Assembly: GCA_016781505.1 (NCBI GenBank)
Contig: JADDQF010000154.1
Span: 5,198 to 44,287 of the forward strand
DNA from: a bacterium
GTDB lineage: Bacteria; Chloroflexota; Chloroflexia; Chloroflexales; Kallotenuaceae
Direction of reading: 5' to 3'
DNA length: 39,090 nt
Shown one piece after another: positions 8,277-16,755 of this stretch. A program made the position numbers and the translations under genes. The notes beneath the pieces are model-generated. The model ran no database searches. It was not told the DNA's origin and saw nothing but the letters and a program-made list of their open reading frames with translations. Position 1 is the stretch's first letter, and each line of letters begins with the position of its first letter.

Positions 8277-9797
8277 ATGGCTGCTGAAACACAGCGAGAT
8301 ACCTATCAGCTACTGATTGGCGGCGAGTGGCGCAGTGCCACCGGGGGCGGAATGCGGCCTGTGCTGAACCCGGCGACAGGTGAAGCGTTTGCGAACGTAC
8401 CCGAAGGCAGCCGCGAAGATGCACGGGCTGCCCTTGAAGCAGCGCAGGCTGCCCAGCCGGCTTGGGAAGCACTAACCGGGGTGCAGCGCGCCGACTACCT
8501 CAAGCGCATTGCCGAACTGATCCGCCAGGATGCCGAGCGTCTCGCCCGCATTGTCGTGCAGGAGCAGGGCAAGCCCCTGGTCGAGGCCCGCGGCGAGATC
8601 GCCGGATCGGCGGGCTTTTTTGATTACTTCACCTCGTTCGCCCGCGCGCCCATGGGCGAGATTATCCCGTCCGACAATGCCAACGAGGACATCTGGATCC
8701 GCAATGTGCCGTATGGTGTCGTGGTCGGCATCATTCCGTGGAACTACCCGGCCGCCCTCTTCGCTCGTAAAGTCGCGCCTGCGCTGATGGCCGGCAATAC
8801 CATCGTGATCAAGCCCCACGAAGACACGCCGCTAAGCTCGCTTGAGCTGGCAAAAATCGTCGAGGCGGCGGGCGTACCTCGCGGTGTAGTTAACGTCGTC
8901 ACGGGTGCCGGCCGGGAAGTCGGCGACGCGCTGGTGCGCGATCGCATCACCCAGCTCGTAACAGTGACGGGGTCGGTGCGGGCCGGGCAGGAAATTCTGG
9001 CAGCATCCGCCGAAAACATCACCGTTGTCTCGCTTGAGCTTGGCGGCAAAGCTCCGTTCATCGTGATGGACGATGCGAACCTGGAGCTTGCGGTGCGTAA
9101 CGCCCTGCACGCTCGCTTTGTGAACTGCGGCCAAGTCTGCACCTGCAACGAGCGCACCTACGTCCATCGCCGGGTCTATGATCAATTTTTGGAGCGCTAC
9201 GTCGCCATGGCGAGCAAGCTACGGCTCGGCAATCCCATGCGCACCGATATTGACCTGGGGCCTAAGGTGAACCAGGTCGAGGTCGAAAAGCTGGAGCGCA
9301 TGGTGGCCCGGGCACAGCAGCAGGGCGCTGAGATTGTGTTAGGCGGCAAGCGGCCGGAGGGCGCTGAATTTGAGCGCGGATTCTGGTACTCGCCCACCGT
9401 GTTAACCAACGTTCGCAACGACATGGAGATCATGCAGCAGGAAACGTTTGGCCCGATCTCGCCGGTTATGGCCTTTGACGACTTTGAGGAGGCCATCGCG
9501 CTGGCCAACGATACCCGCTACGGACTAAGCGCCTACCTTTTTACCAATGACCTGAAGCGCATGATGCGCGCCGTCCAGGCCGTGCGCTCCGGCGAAGTGT
9601 ATATCAACAAGATCGGACCCGAGCAGTTCCAGGGCTTCCACACCGGCTATGGACTGAGCGGCATGGGCGGCGACGACGGCCCCCATGGCTTCGATCATTA
9701 CTTCCGCAAAAAGACCATTTATGTCAACTATGGGGATGCGCAGCCAAGTGGATTAATGCCCTACGAGACAGCAGCAACCGACCTTCCACCGCAGTAG
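8277..9797 (+). CDS. AldA-like aldehyde dehydrogenase (lactaldehyde/glycolaldehyde/glyceraldehyde)
   Basis: A 506-residue NAD-dependent aldehyde dehydrogenase. Visible elements are PWN at 154-156, the general base Glu254 in LELGGK, and the nucleophile Cys288 in the N-C-G-Q-V-C segment. The region ELGGKAPFIVMDDANLELAV and the C-E-R-type segment after the nucleophile (CTCNERTYVHRRVYDQF) resemble E. coli AldA, which oxidises L-lactaldehyde and glycolaldehyde. The C-terminus is longer than AldA by an extra tail after YVNYGDAQPS. AAAGGAGG lies just before the ATG and the gene follows the SDR by 41 bases. In this operon it would oxidise the aldehyde half released from a keto-deoxy sugar acid, giving lactate, glycolate or glycerate. 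The last two enzymes of the cluster could use such products. Confidence 0.85.
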   Translation: MAAETQRDTYQLLIGGEWRSATGGGMRPVLNPATGEAFANVPEGSREDARAALEAAQAAQPAWEALTGVQRADYLKRIAELIRQDAERLARIVVQEQGKPLVEARGEIAGSAGFFDYFTSFARAPMGEIIPSDNANEDIWIRNVPYGVVVGIIPWNYPAALFARKVAPALMAGNTIVIKPHEDTPLSSLELAKIVEAAGVPRGVVNVVTGAGREVGDALVRDRITQLVTVTGSVRAGQEILAASAENITVVSLELGGKAPFIVMDDANLELAVRNALHARFVNCGQVCTCNERTYVHRRVYDQFLERYVAMASKLRLGNPMRTDIDLGPKVNQVEVEKLERMVARAQQQGAEIVLGGKRPEGAEFERGFWYSPTVLTNVRNDMEIMQQETFGPISPVMAFDDFEEAIALANDTRYGLSAYLFTNDLKRMMRAVQAVRSGEVYINKIGPEQFQGFHTGYGLSGMGGDDGPHGFDHYFRKKTIYVNYGDAQPSGLMPYETAATDLPPQ

Positions 9798-9927
9798 CCG
9801 CAACGACCGGGACCAGTGGCAGCTGAGAGTGGCTCGGAGCTCCACGTATGCTGTCGCTGGCCTATGCCGCATCATACGCTGTGGCTACGTGGGAACCAAG
9901 AAACGGAAAACGAAGAGGTTTTCGAGC

Positions 9928-12228
9928 ATGGACATATCAGCGAAGCAAGCACTCAAGGATATTCTCGGGCAGCAAACAACCGCTCTGTTGAGCCTGAATC
10001 CATACGAAGCCCGCACCGCTGCCGCCATTTTTGAGCGAATGTTTCCCCCTGACGAAAACGGGCCGGGCGCGATCGAGCTTGGCGTCGTCACCTACCTCGA
10101 CCGGGCACTGGCAGGTGCGTATCGCGACAAAGTTGAGATCTATCGCGTTGGGCTAGCCGCCCTGGATCAGGAGGCACGCCAACAGTATGACCGGCCGTTC
10201 GCCGATTGCAGCGAGCAGCAGCAAGATACCTTGATCGGCCAGCTCGAGCACGGCACACTGCCCGATTTTCAAGCACCGCCTCCGTTCGATTTTTTCAAGC
10301 TGCTGCGGATGCACCTCCAGGAGGGACTGTTTGCCGATCCAGCCTATGGCGGCAATCGCGACAAGCAGGGCTGGCGCTTTTTAGGCCACACCGGGGTCTG
10401 GTTTGAAAACTCCGCCGAGGAAAACCTGGCGACGGAGCCGGTAACCAAGGGTGGGGTGATACAGTCGCTCGCCGACGTGGGCTATTCTCTGGATGGCGGT
10501 CCGCGCGAACCGGTTGCACAGCCAGGATACGATCCCCAGCGGGGCGGGCAACCACCGGCCGGACCCGTCGACGTTGTGCTGGTTGGCGTTGGTGCAGCCG
10601 GGGCGCAAGCGGCGGCGATCCTGTGCCAGGCCGGGCTGCGGGTGGTTGGCTTGGAGGCTGGTCCATGGCGGACCAAGCGCGATTTCGTGCCCGACGAGCT
10701 GGGCTCGGCCTATTACACCCGCGGCAGCATGGGGCCCAAGTTCCTGAGCGAAACACCGCGCTGGCGCCGCAACGAAAACGAACCGACCCGCGAAGCTACC
10801 TTCACCCTTGGCCGCATGATGAACAGCGTAGGCGGCTCGGTGATCCATTGGGGCGGAGCGCTGCGCCGCTGCCACCCACACCACTTCAAGTTTCTGACAC
10901 ATATACGCGAGAACTTTGGCGAAAAGATTCTGCCGGCAGGCCACACGCTGGCCGACTGGCCCATCTCCTACGACGAGCTCGAGCCGTACTACACCGCTAT
11001 CGAATATCACATCGGTGTTGCCGGCGATGGCGCGCGCAATCCGTTCGTGCCGCGGAGCATGCCGCTCCCGATGCCGCCGCTGCGCAAATTTACCATGGCC
11101 GAGGTGTTTCGCACCGCGGGCGAACGCATGGGCCTTCACCCGTATCCAACGCCGGTCGCGGTTAACAGCGTGCCCTACAATGGCTTTCCCGCGACAACCT
11201 ATTGTGCCTGGAGTGGTGGCTTTGGCCCGTTCAACGACGAGCGGTGGCAGCCGGGCCTGACCTGGGTACCCCAAGCGCTGGCCACAGGCAACTTCGATCT
11301 GCGCACGCATTGCCGCGTGGTTCGCATACTCACCGACAAGGATGGCCATGCGAGCGGCGTTGAGTATGTGGACGCCAACGGCAACTGGCAAGTACAGGAA
11401 GCGCACACCGTGATTGTGTGCAGCTACACCTTTGAAAACGTGCGCCTGCTGCTGCTGTCGGGCGATTCTAAACATCCGAACGGTCTGGGCAACAACTCCG
11501 GCCAGGTCGGCAAGCACCTGATGAGCAAGCTGTGGTCGGATGTGTCCGGCTTCTTTCCCGATATCGTCTTCAACGCCCATACCGGCCCAGCCGCCCAAAT
11601 GTGGACCATCGACGACTTCCTTGCGGCGGATGTCGATTTTGGAGCGCTTGGCTTTGTGGGCGGTGCGGCGCCCAACATCGAAAACCAGCGGCTGCCGATT
11701 CAGATCAGCCGCGAAGCCTTGCCGCCGGATGTGCGCTGCTGGGGCAAGGAGTACAAAGATCATCTGCGGCAGTGGCAGCATATCGCGGCGGTACGGCTCC
11801 AGCCGGATACCCTGCCCTACCATGCCAACTACCTTGACCTCGATCCGCGCTATCGCGACCGGAGCGGGCTGGGATTACCGGTGCTGCGCATCACCTATGA
11901 TATGCAGCCAAACGAACACCGCCTGTCAGACTACATGGAGACCAAGGCCGAGGAAATTTTACGAGCGATGGGCGCAACAAAAAGCTGGCGCGGCCAACGC
12001 TTTGGCGGGGTGGTCAGCAGCCACGAGCTCGGCGGCTGCCGGATGGGCGAAGATCCGGCGCTGTCCGTGGTTGGCCCCGATCTCGCCGTCCATGATACGC
12101 CCGGCCTGTATGTTTTCGGTACGGCCGTCTTTCCTTCGTGTCATGGCGTTAATCCCACGCTCACCATGTTTGCGCTCTGCCAACGGGCTGCGGAACAGCT
12201 GGTGGAGCGTCTACGCACCGCGGCATAA
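9928..12228 (+). CDS. Fused gluconate-2-dehydrogenase subunit 3 / GMC oxidoreductase
   Basis: A 766-residue two-domain protein. Residues of about 20-160 resemble gluconate 2-dehydrogenase subunit 3: LSLNPYEARTAAAIFERMFP, then PFADCSEQQQDTLI, then LFADPAYGGNRDKQGWRFLG. Residues from about 213 form a GMC flavoprotein with the FAD-binding GVGAAG at 220-225. The C-terminal signature runs SHELGGCRMGEDP ... VFGTAVFPSCHGVNPTLT, with the usual catalytic His and Asn. In known membrane-bound sugar dehydrogenases the small subunit and flavoprotein are separate chains plus a cytochrome c subunit. Here they are fused, no cytochrome gene follows, and no Tat or Sec signal is visible, so it may be cytoplasmic with an unknown electron acceptor. 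Start ATG 9928 has GAAGAGG nine bases upstream. It probably oxidises a sugar or sugar acid. Confidence 0.85.
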   Translation: MDISAKQALKDILGQQTTALLSLNPYEARTAAAIFERMFPPDENGPGAIELGVVTYLDRALAGAYRDKVEIYRVGLAALDQEARQQYDRPFADCSEQQQDTLIGQLEHGTLPDFQAPPPFDFFKLLRMHLQEGLFADPAYGGNRDKQGWRFLGHTGVWFENSAEENLATEPVTKGGVIQSLADVGYSLDGGPREPVAQPGYDPQRGGQPPAGPVDVVLVGVGAAGAQAAAILCQAGLRVVGLEAGPWRTKRDFVPDELGSAYYTRGSMGPKFLSETPRWRRNENEPTREATFTLGRMMNSVGGSVIHWGGALRRCHPHHFKFLTHIRENFGEKILPAGHTLADWPISYDELEPYYTAIEYHIGVAGDGARNPFVPRSMPLPMPPLRKFTMAEVFRTAGERMGLHPYPTPVAVNSVPYNGFPATTYCAWSGGFGPFNDERWQPGLTWVPQALATGNFDLRTHCRVVRILTDKDGHASGVEYVDANGNWQVQEAHTVIVCSYTFENVRLLLLSGDSKHPNGLGNNSGQVGKHLMSKLWSDVSGFFPDIVFNAHTGPAAQMWTIDDFLAADVDFGALGFVGGAAPNIENQRLPIQISREALPPDVRCWGKEYKDHLRQWQHIAAVRLQPDTLPYHANYLDLDPRYRDRSGLGLPVLRITYDMQPNEHRLSDYMETKAEEILRAMGATKSWRGQRFGGVVSSHELGGCRMGEDPALSVVGPDLAVHDTPGLYVFGTAVFPSCHGVNPTLTMFALCQRAAEQLVERLRTAA

Positions 12229-12275
12229 GTATCGCCTGCTGTCGATACCTCCTAACGATGGAACAAGGAAGTGCA

Positions 12276-13358
12276 ATGAAAATAGAACGTATCGAGACCG
12301 CATATTACCGTTTGCCGTTGGAAGCCGTGGGCGATGCTGGCCACGGTCTGCTTGATTCGGAAGAGCTGATCACGCTCCGCCTCCATGCCGAAGGGCTGGA
12401 AGCGCACGGCTACACCTACACGATTGGCAAGGGTGGTCGCGCCGTGCAAGCCGTCATCGACCACGACCTGGCTCCGATTCTGGTTGGCCAGGACGCCAAT
12501 GATATTCAGCGCTTGTGGAACATGATGTGGCAGCGTTTGTTGTATGTCGGCCGCGGCGGGCTCGCGGCCTTTGCCATCGCCGCCGTCGATGTCGCGCTGT
12601 GGGATCTGCATGGCTTGCGCGACCAGAAGCCGCTGTACGCGCTGTTTGGAGCAGAAGCACGTGATATACCTGCTTACGGATCGGGCGTCGATCTGCCGAA
12701 ATCGCTGGACGATTTGTTGAAGCAGACCGAAAGCTTTATGGCGCGCGGCTTCCCCGGTGTCAAAGTCAAGATTGGCCGAATCGACCCTCAGGAAGACGAA
12801 GCGCGCGTCGGCGCCGTACGCAAGCTTATCGGCCCCGGCGTGGACTTGATGGTGGACGCGAACATGACCTGGACCACAGAACAAGCGTTGGAGCGTGGCC
12901 GCCGTTTGGAACAGTTCGGCCTGTACTGGTACGAAGAGCCTACGATCCCGGAAGATGTCAAGGGCCACGCCCGGCTGGCGCAGGAGCTTGATGTGCCGAT
13001 TGCGATTGGCGAAAGCCTCCATTCGCCCCACGAGTTTCAGCGCTATGTGGATGAAGGCGCCGTGGAGGTACTGCAGATCGATCCGATCACGAATGGCGGC
13101 ATTACCGCGTCCTTGAAAGCGCTCCAGATGGCGGATGCAGCAGGGCTAAAAACCAGCAGTCACTACACCGATGAGCTCAGCGCCCATCTATTGTCGGCTT
13201 CACGCAACGCCGTGTACCTGGAAAAACACGCCTTCGCGCTCGATCCATACCTCCAAGAGCCGCAGCGGGTGGTTAATGGCCATGTGCGCCCAACGGAAGT
13301 GCCGGGCACTGGCATGCGCTTTGATGAATCCGCTCTAGCGCCCTACCGCGACCGCTAG
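12276..13358 (+). CDS. Mandelate-racemase-subgroup enolase enzyme, probable acid-sugar dehydratase
   Basis: A 360-residue enolase-superfamily protein. The full mandelate racemase residue set is present: Lys163-x-Lys165 on the second barrel strand, metal ligands Asp194, Glu220 and Glu246, the Asp269/His296 dyad, and Glu316. These lie exactly one position before the residues numbered in the Pseudomonas putida enzyme. In this subgroup, enzymes with both KxK and the His-Asp dyad include racemases and sugar-acid dehydratases. The context (sugar importer, GMC dehydrogenase, keto-acid SDR, aldehyde dehydrogenase) favours dehydration of an aldonate or aldarate to a 2-keto-3-deoxy acid. The start at 12276 follows AAGGAAG. 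Exact stereochemistry and substrate cannot be inferred. Confidence 0.85.
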   Translation: MKIERIETAYYRLPLEAVGDAGHGLLDSEELITLRLHAEGLEAHGYTYTIGKGGRAVQAVIDHDLAPILVGQDANDIQRLWNMMWQRLLYVGRGGLAAFAIAAVDVALWDLHGLRDQKPLYALFGAEARDIPAYGSGVDLPKSLDDLLKQTESFMARGFPGVKVKIGRIDPQEDEARVGAVRKLIGPGVDLMVDANMTWTTEQALERGRRLEQFGLYWYEEPTIPEDVKGHARLAQELDVPIAIGESLHSPHEFQRYVDEGAVEVLQIDPITNGGITASLKALQMADAAGLKTSSHYTDELSAHLLSASRNAVYLEKHAFALDPYLQEPQRVVNGHVRPTEVPGTGMRFDESALAPYRDR

Positions 13359-13410
13359 ACCAGGAGCTGTCCTTGCCGCGCAACCACAAGCGCGATCAGG
13401 TATCATGCAG

Positions 13411-13433
13411 GAGTGCGGCGTAATACCGCACTC
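13411..13433 (+). promoter_or_regulatory. Intercistronic hairpin upstream of the larA-like gene
   Basis: GAGTGCGG (13411-13418) pairs perfectly with CCGCACTC (13426-13433) around a 7-base loop, about 30 bases before the next start codon and 53 bases after the dehydratase stop. A TATCAT box (13401-13406) just before it could be a -10 element of an internal promoter, but no convincing -35 is visible. It may act as an mRNA processing or stability element. Confidence 0.4.
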
Positions 13434-13462
13434 GCCGTATTCTTGCCGAAGGAGCAGCAGAT

Positions 13463-14734
13463 ATGCAGGTATCGTTAGCATATGGGCGGGGGCGTATGAT
13501 GATCAACGTGCCCGACGATGCGGTTGTGATCACCCCCCAAGAGCTGCCGGGGCTGGCCGACGAGCACGCGGCCTTTGAGGCGGCCGTACGCAGTCCCATC
13601 CAAGCCACGCCACTTCGGGAGCAGGTAGCCGCCGATGCACGGGTGGCGATCGTGATCGCCGACATCACTCGGCCCTCGCCGAGCGAGCGCCTCGTGCCGT
13701 GGATTATGCAAGAGCTGGCGCATGTACCGCGGGAAAATTTTGTCATCATCAACGGGACGGGCTCGCACCGGGCTAATACCCAGGCCGAGCTGGTCCAGAT
13801 GCTGGGCGCGGAGGTCGTCGAAACGGTCCGGATCGTCAACCACAATGCCTTTGACGACGGCACGCTGACCCATCTGGGACGCACGAGCTACGGCGGCGAA
13901 ATCTGGGTCAACAACGAGTATCTCCAGGCGGATGTGCGCATCGTCACGGGCTTTATCGAGCCCCACTTCTTCGCCGGATTTAGTGGTGGGCCAAAAGGAA
14001 TTATTCCGGGTGTTGCCGGCATCAAAACCATTATGCACCTCCACAATGCGCAGATGATCGGCGATGAGCGCTCGACCTGGGCACGCTTGGAAGGCAACCC
14101 GGTGCAAGGCGAGATTCGTGAAGCCGTGGCTATGGCGCCGCCGCACTTCATAGTCAACGTGGCGGTTAATTCGCGGCGCGAGATCACGGCGGTCTGGGCC
14201 GGGCATTACATCGCCGCCCACGAAGTCGGCTGCCGCTTTGTGGCCCAACACGCCACCTGTCCCGTCGAAGCTGTTTTTGATGTTGTGGTGACCACCAACA
14301 GCGGCTACCCGCTGGACCAGAACTTGTATCAAGCCGTCAAAGGCATGAGCGCCGCGGCGCGTATCGTCAAGCCGGGCGGCGCGATCATCGCCGCCGCAGA
14401 ATGCAGCGATGGGCTGCCTAGTCACGGCAACTACAAAGACTTGCTCCAAATGCGCGAGTCGGCCCAAGCGCTTCTGGAAATGATTGAAGCGCCGGGCTTT
14501 GAAATGTACGACCAGTGGCAGGCGCAGTCGCAGGCGCTGGTGCAGCGCAAGGCCCAGGTGTATCTGCACTCGTCGCTCGACGCTGAGACAGTTCGGCAAG
14601 CAATGCTGGAGCCAGCTCCCGACATCGAAACAACCCTGGCGGAGCTAGTAGAGCGCTATGGGCCGGGAGCACGGGTAGCGGTGCTGCCCGAAGGACCGCA
14701 AACCGTGCCCTACGTAACCGAAGCTGTAGTCTAG
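13463..14734 (+). CDS. LarA-family nickel-pincer 2-hydroxyacid racemase/epimerase
   Basis: A 423-residue protein of the lactate racemase LarA family. The conserved residues of Lactobacillus plantarum LarA are all present at a constant offset: His102 (GTGSHR), His168 (EPHFFAGFSGG), Lys178 (GGPKGI, the lysine that carries the nickel-pincer nucleotide) and His194. AAGGAG precedes the ATG. The cofactor-making genes larB, larC and larE are not in the window. Known LarA homologues act on lactate, other short 2-hydroxyacids and D-gluconate. Between an acid-sugar dehydratase and a glycerate kinase, this one could epimerise a sugar acid at C2, interconvert lactate enantiomers made by the AldA-like enzyme, or racemise glycerate. 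Family assignment is firm; substrate is open. Confidence 0.85.
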   Translation: MQVSLAYGRGRMMINVPDDAVVITPQELPGLADEHAAFEAAVRSPIQATPLREQVAADARVAIVIADITRPSPSERLVPWIMQELAHVPRENFVIINGTGSHRANTQAELVQMLGAEVVETVRIVNHNAFDDGTLTHLGRTSYGGEIWVNNEYLQADVRIVTGFIEPHFFAGFSGGPKGIIPGVAGIKTIMHLHNAQMIGDERSTWARLEGNPVQGEIREAVAMAPPHFIVNVAVNSRREITAVWAGHYIAAHEVGCRFVAQHATCPVEAVFDVVVTTNSGYPLDQNLYQAVKGMSAAARIVKPGGAIIAAAECSDGLPSHGNYKDLLQMRESAQALLEMIEAPGFEMYDQWQAQSQALVQRKAQVYLHSSLDAETVRQAMLEPAPDIETTLAELVERYGPGARVAVLPEGPQTVPYVTEAVV

Positions 14735-14761
14735 ACGACGGTGCAGCTCCAAGGAGCCAGC

Positions 14762-16132
14762 ATGAATCCCGATGGCTTGCTGACGTATTCGCTGCGCGCG
14801 CATCCCCAAGGCGGCGCGCTTGTCGAGATCATGGCCGCAGCATTAGCAGCAGCCGATCCCCACGCAGCTGTACGGCGCTCGGTGCGCGTCGCCGACTCTG
14901 CAATCATGGTCGGTAGGCAGCGCTACGACCTGAGTGCTTCCAGCCGAGTCATCGTGGTTGGTGCCGGCAAAGCGGGCACACCGATGGCGGAGGCCGCGTA
15001 TGCGGCGCTCGGCGAGATCATCGCTGCGGGGCTGGTGGTGGTCAAGCAAGGGCATCTGGGGACAACGCATGGGCAGGTAGGTCCCATCACGCTGCTGGAA
15101 GCGAGCCATCCTGTGCCGGATGAGCGCGGCGTGAAGGCTGCTGAGCGGCTGATGGCGCTGCTGGAGAATCTCCGTCCCGCCGATCTGGTGCTGGTACTGC
15201 TATCGGGTGGAGGCTCTGCGCTGCTGACCCTGCCCGCGCCCGGCCTCTCCCTTGCCGACCTGCAAGGCCTGACCAGCGCCCTGCTGCGCTGTGGCGCGAC
15301 GATTGGCGAGATCAACACCCTGCGAAAACACTGCTCGCGCATTGCCGGTGGTCAGCTCGCGTTGCGCGCTAGCCCTGCCCGCGTCGCCACGCTGGTGATT
15401 TCGGATGTGATCGGCTCGCCGCTTGATGTGATTGCCTCGGGGCCGACCGTGCCCGATCCGACGACCTACGCCGACGCCTGGGCGTTGATCCAACGCTACC
15501 AGCTGGAGCAGACCGTACCTGCGCCAATTCTTCATCATTTGCAGGGTGGATTAGCAGGCGAGCTACCGGAAACACCCAAGGCCGATGCCTCATTGTGGCA
15601 GCGCGTGCACAACGAGGTGATCGCGAGCAACGTGTCTGCTGCCGAAGCAGCAGTTATGGCTGCTCAGGAAGGTGGTTTTCAAGCGCAGATTATGACAACT
15701 TTTTTGGAAGGCGAGGCCCGCGAGGTTGGACGGGTAGCCGCGGCGGTGGCGCGTGAGCTCGCACTGCGTGGCCAACCCTTTGGTCGCCCAGCGTTGATCA
15801 TTGCCGGTGGCGAGACGACCGTAACACTAGGGGGCGACGGCTTGGGCGGCCGCAATCAAGAGCTGGCCTTAGGAGCAGTCGCCGGTCTCGCAGGCCTACC
15901 CGATGCCGTGATCGTCGCGCTGGCAACCGATGGCGGGGACGGCCCTACCGACGCAGCGGGTGCCGTGGTTACCGGATCCACACTCCTACGGGCAAAGGAT
16001 CAGGGATTGGATCCAGCCCATTTTCTGCGGCACAATGATGCCTATCACTTCTTTGCTCCACTCGGCGATCTGCTACAGCCCGGCCCGACCCTCACCAATG
16101 TGAATGACCTGCTCTTTATTGCTGTCCCTTAG
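14762..16132 (+). CDS. Glycerate 2-kinase, class II (MOFRL family)
   Basis: A 456-residue protein of the GckA/TtuD glycerate kinase family, which phosphorylates D-glycerate to 2-phosphoglycerate and feeds lower glycolysis. Visible signatures are VIVVGAGKAGTPMAEA near residue 70, the Gly/Ser loop LLSGGGSALL, VISDVIGSPLDVIASGPTVP, and the C-terminal MOFRL domain with IAGGETTVTL and GGRNQELAL followed by ATDGGDGPTDAAGAVV. The start at 14762 (MNPDGLLTY) follows CAAGGAG; the frame extends 21 bases upstream without a better site. It is the last gene of the plus-strand operon, 27 bases after the LarA-like gene and before a strong hairpin. It suggests that one product of the pathway is glycerate, made from glyceraldehyde by the aldehyde dehydrogenase. 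Confidence 0.88.
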   Translation: MNPDGLLTYSLRAHPQGGALVEIMAAALAAADPHAAVRRSVRVADSAIMVGRQRYDLSASSRVIVVGAGKAGTPMAEAAYAALGEIIAAGLVVVKQGHLGTTHGQVGPITLLEASHPVPDERGVKAAERLMALLENLRPADLVLVLLSGGGSALLTLPAPGLSLADLQGLTSALLRCGATIGEINTLRKHCSRIAGGQLALRASPARVATLVISDVIGSPLDVIASGPTVPDPTTYADAWALIQRYQLEQTVPAPILHHLQGGLAGELPETPKADASLWQRVHNEVIASNVSAAEAAVMAAQEGGFQAQIMTTFLEGEAREVGRVAAAVARELALRGQPFGRPALIIAGGETTVTLGGDGLGGRNQELALGAVAGLAGLPDAVIVALATDGGDGPTDAAGAVVTGSTLLRAKDQGLDPAHFLRHNDAYHFFAPLGDLLQPGPTLTNVNDLLFIAVP

Positions 16133-16254
16133 GGCCCCCTGACGAGGCGTTCACATTTGGAGCGCGGCTGGTGGCTGCTGGGGCGCTGCCGCTGGTGGGT
16201 CAGATCGCATTTAAGGAACAACCACCCGCTAAGGGATAGCATGACCTTAAGGGA

Positions 16255-16289
16255 CACGAACCGATTGGATAGCTTCCAATCGGTTCGTG
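16255..16289. terminator. Perfect 15-bp hairpin terminating the sugar-acid operon
   Basis: CACGAACCGATTGGA (16255-16269) pairs perfectly with 16275-16289 around TAGCT. It lies between the glycerate kinase stop (16132) and the convergent small gene ending at 16330, so it may serve both strands. No T-tract follows. Confidence 0.7.
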
Positions 16290-16329
16290 CCATTTCGTCG
16301 TGTGGACGGCGCGGACGGGGGAACAACAG

Positions 16330-16623
16330 CTAGGCACTGTTGCTGCCGATGTCGGTTCCGCTGATGGTCGCACCACCGCCGTCTTGCATAGGCTCGCGCG
16401 CTAGATCCCGCCCAGCTAGGTCTCCGCCCTGGTTTCCGAAACTGCCCAGATCAGAGGCATCGGTCGGACCGCCACTGCCAGTCAGGCCAGACGACCCAGT
16501 AGCCGCATCCAACACATCGTCGGGTAACCCGGCGTTGGCGTCCGCTGTATCCCCTGCTCCAGCGCCGCTGCTTGCGCCCGACTCATCCATTGCATCCGTA
16601 CCGCCCTGTTGGTTGTTGCTCAT
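16330..16623 (-). CDS. Small Gly/Ser/Asp-rich disordered protein
   Basis: A 97-residue protein beginning MSNNQQGGTDAMDESG. The start at 16623 is chosen because AAGGAG lies seven bases upstream; the frame itself is open back to 16713. Composition is dominated by Gly, Ser, Asp, Ala and Thr, with hardly any aromatic residue (one Phe) and no hydrophobic segment, so it is predicted disordered and soluble. No family is recognised. It resembles the 63-residue acidic protein at 920-1111 in style and in having a strong ribosome site, though the sequences are not alike. It is encoded after nagA on the same strand with a 130-base gap, and probably has its own promoter there. Confidence 0.5.
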   Translation of the reverse strand: MSNNQQGGTDAMDESGASSGAGAGDTADANAGLPDDVLDAATGSSGLTGSGGPTDASDLGSFGNQGGDLAGRDLAREPMQDGGGATISGTDIGSNSA

Positions 16624-16755
16624 GATCGCTCCTTGCTCGCTTCCCTCGACACTCTCTGAAGTGGAATGCCGCCGGTTCATAGCCGTCGACAGCAGAACAT
16701 ATGCCAGCATCATACGTTATGTCATGTTATTACAGGAGCGCAGCGTTCGGCTGTC

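Noticed and set aside
10381-11823. A 480-codon open frame on the minus strand
   Set aside because: It is the antisense shadow of the GMC oxidoreductase gene, has no ribosome site and gives no recognisable protein. The plus-strand protein has clear FAD and GMC signatures.
13475-14599. A 374-codon open frame on the minus strand
   Set aside because: Antisense to the LarA-like gene, whose active-site residues are fully conserved. No start signal on the minus strand.
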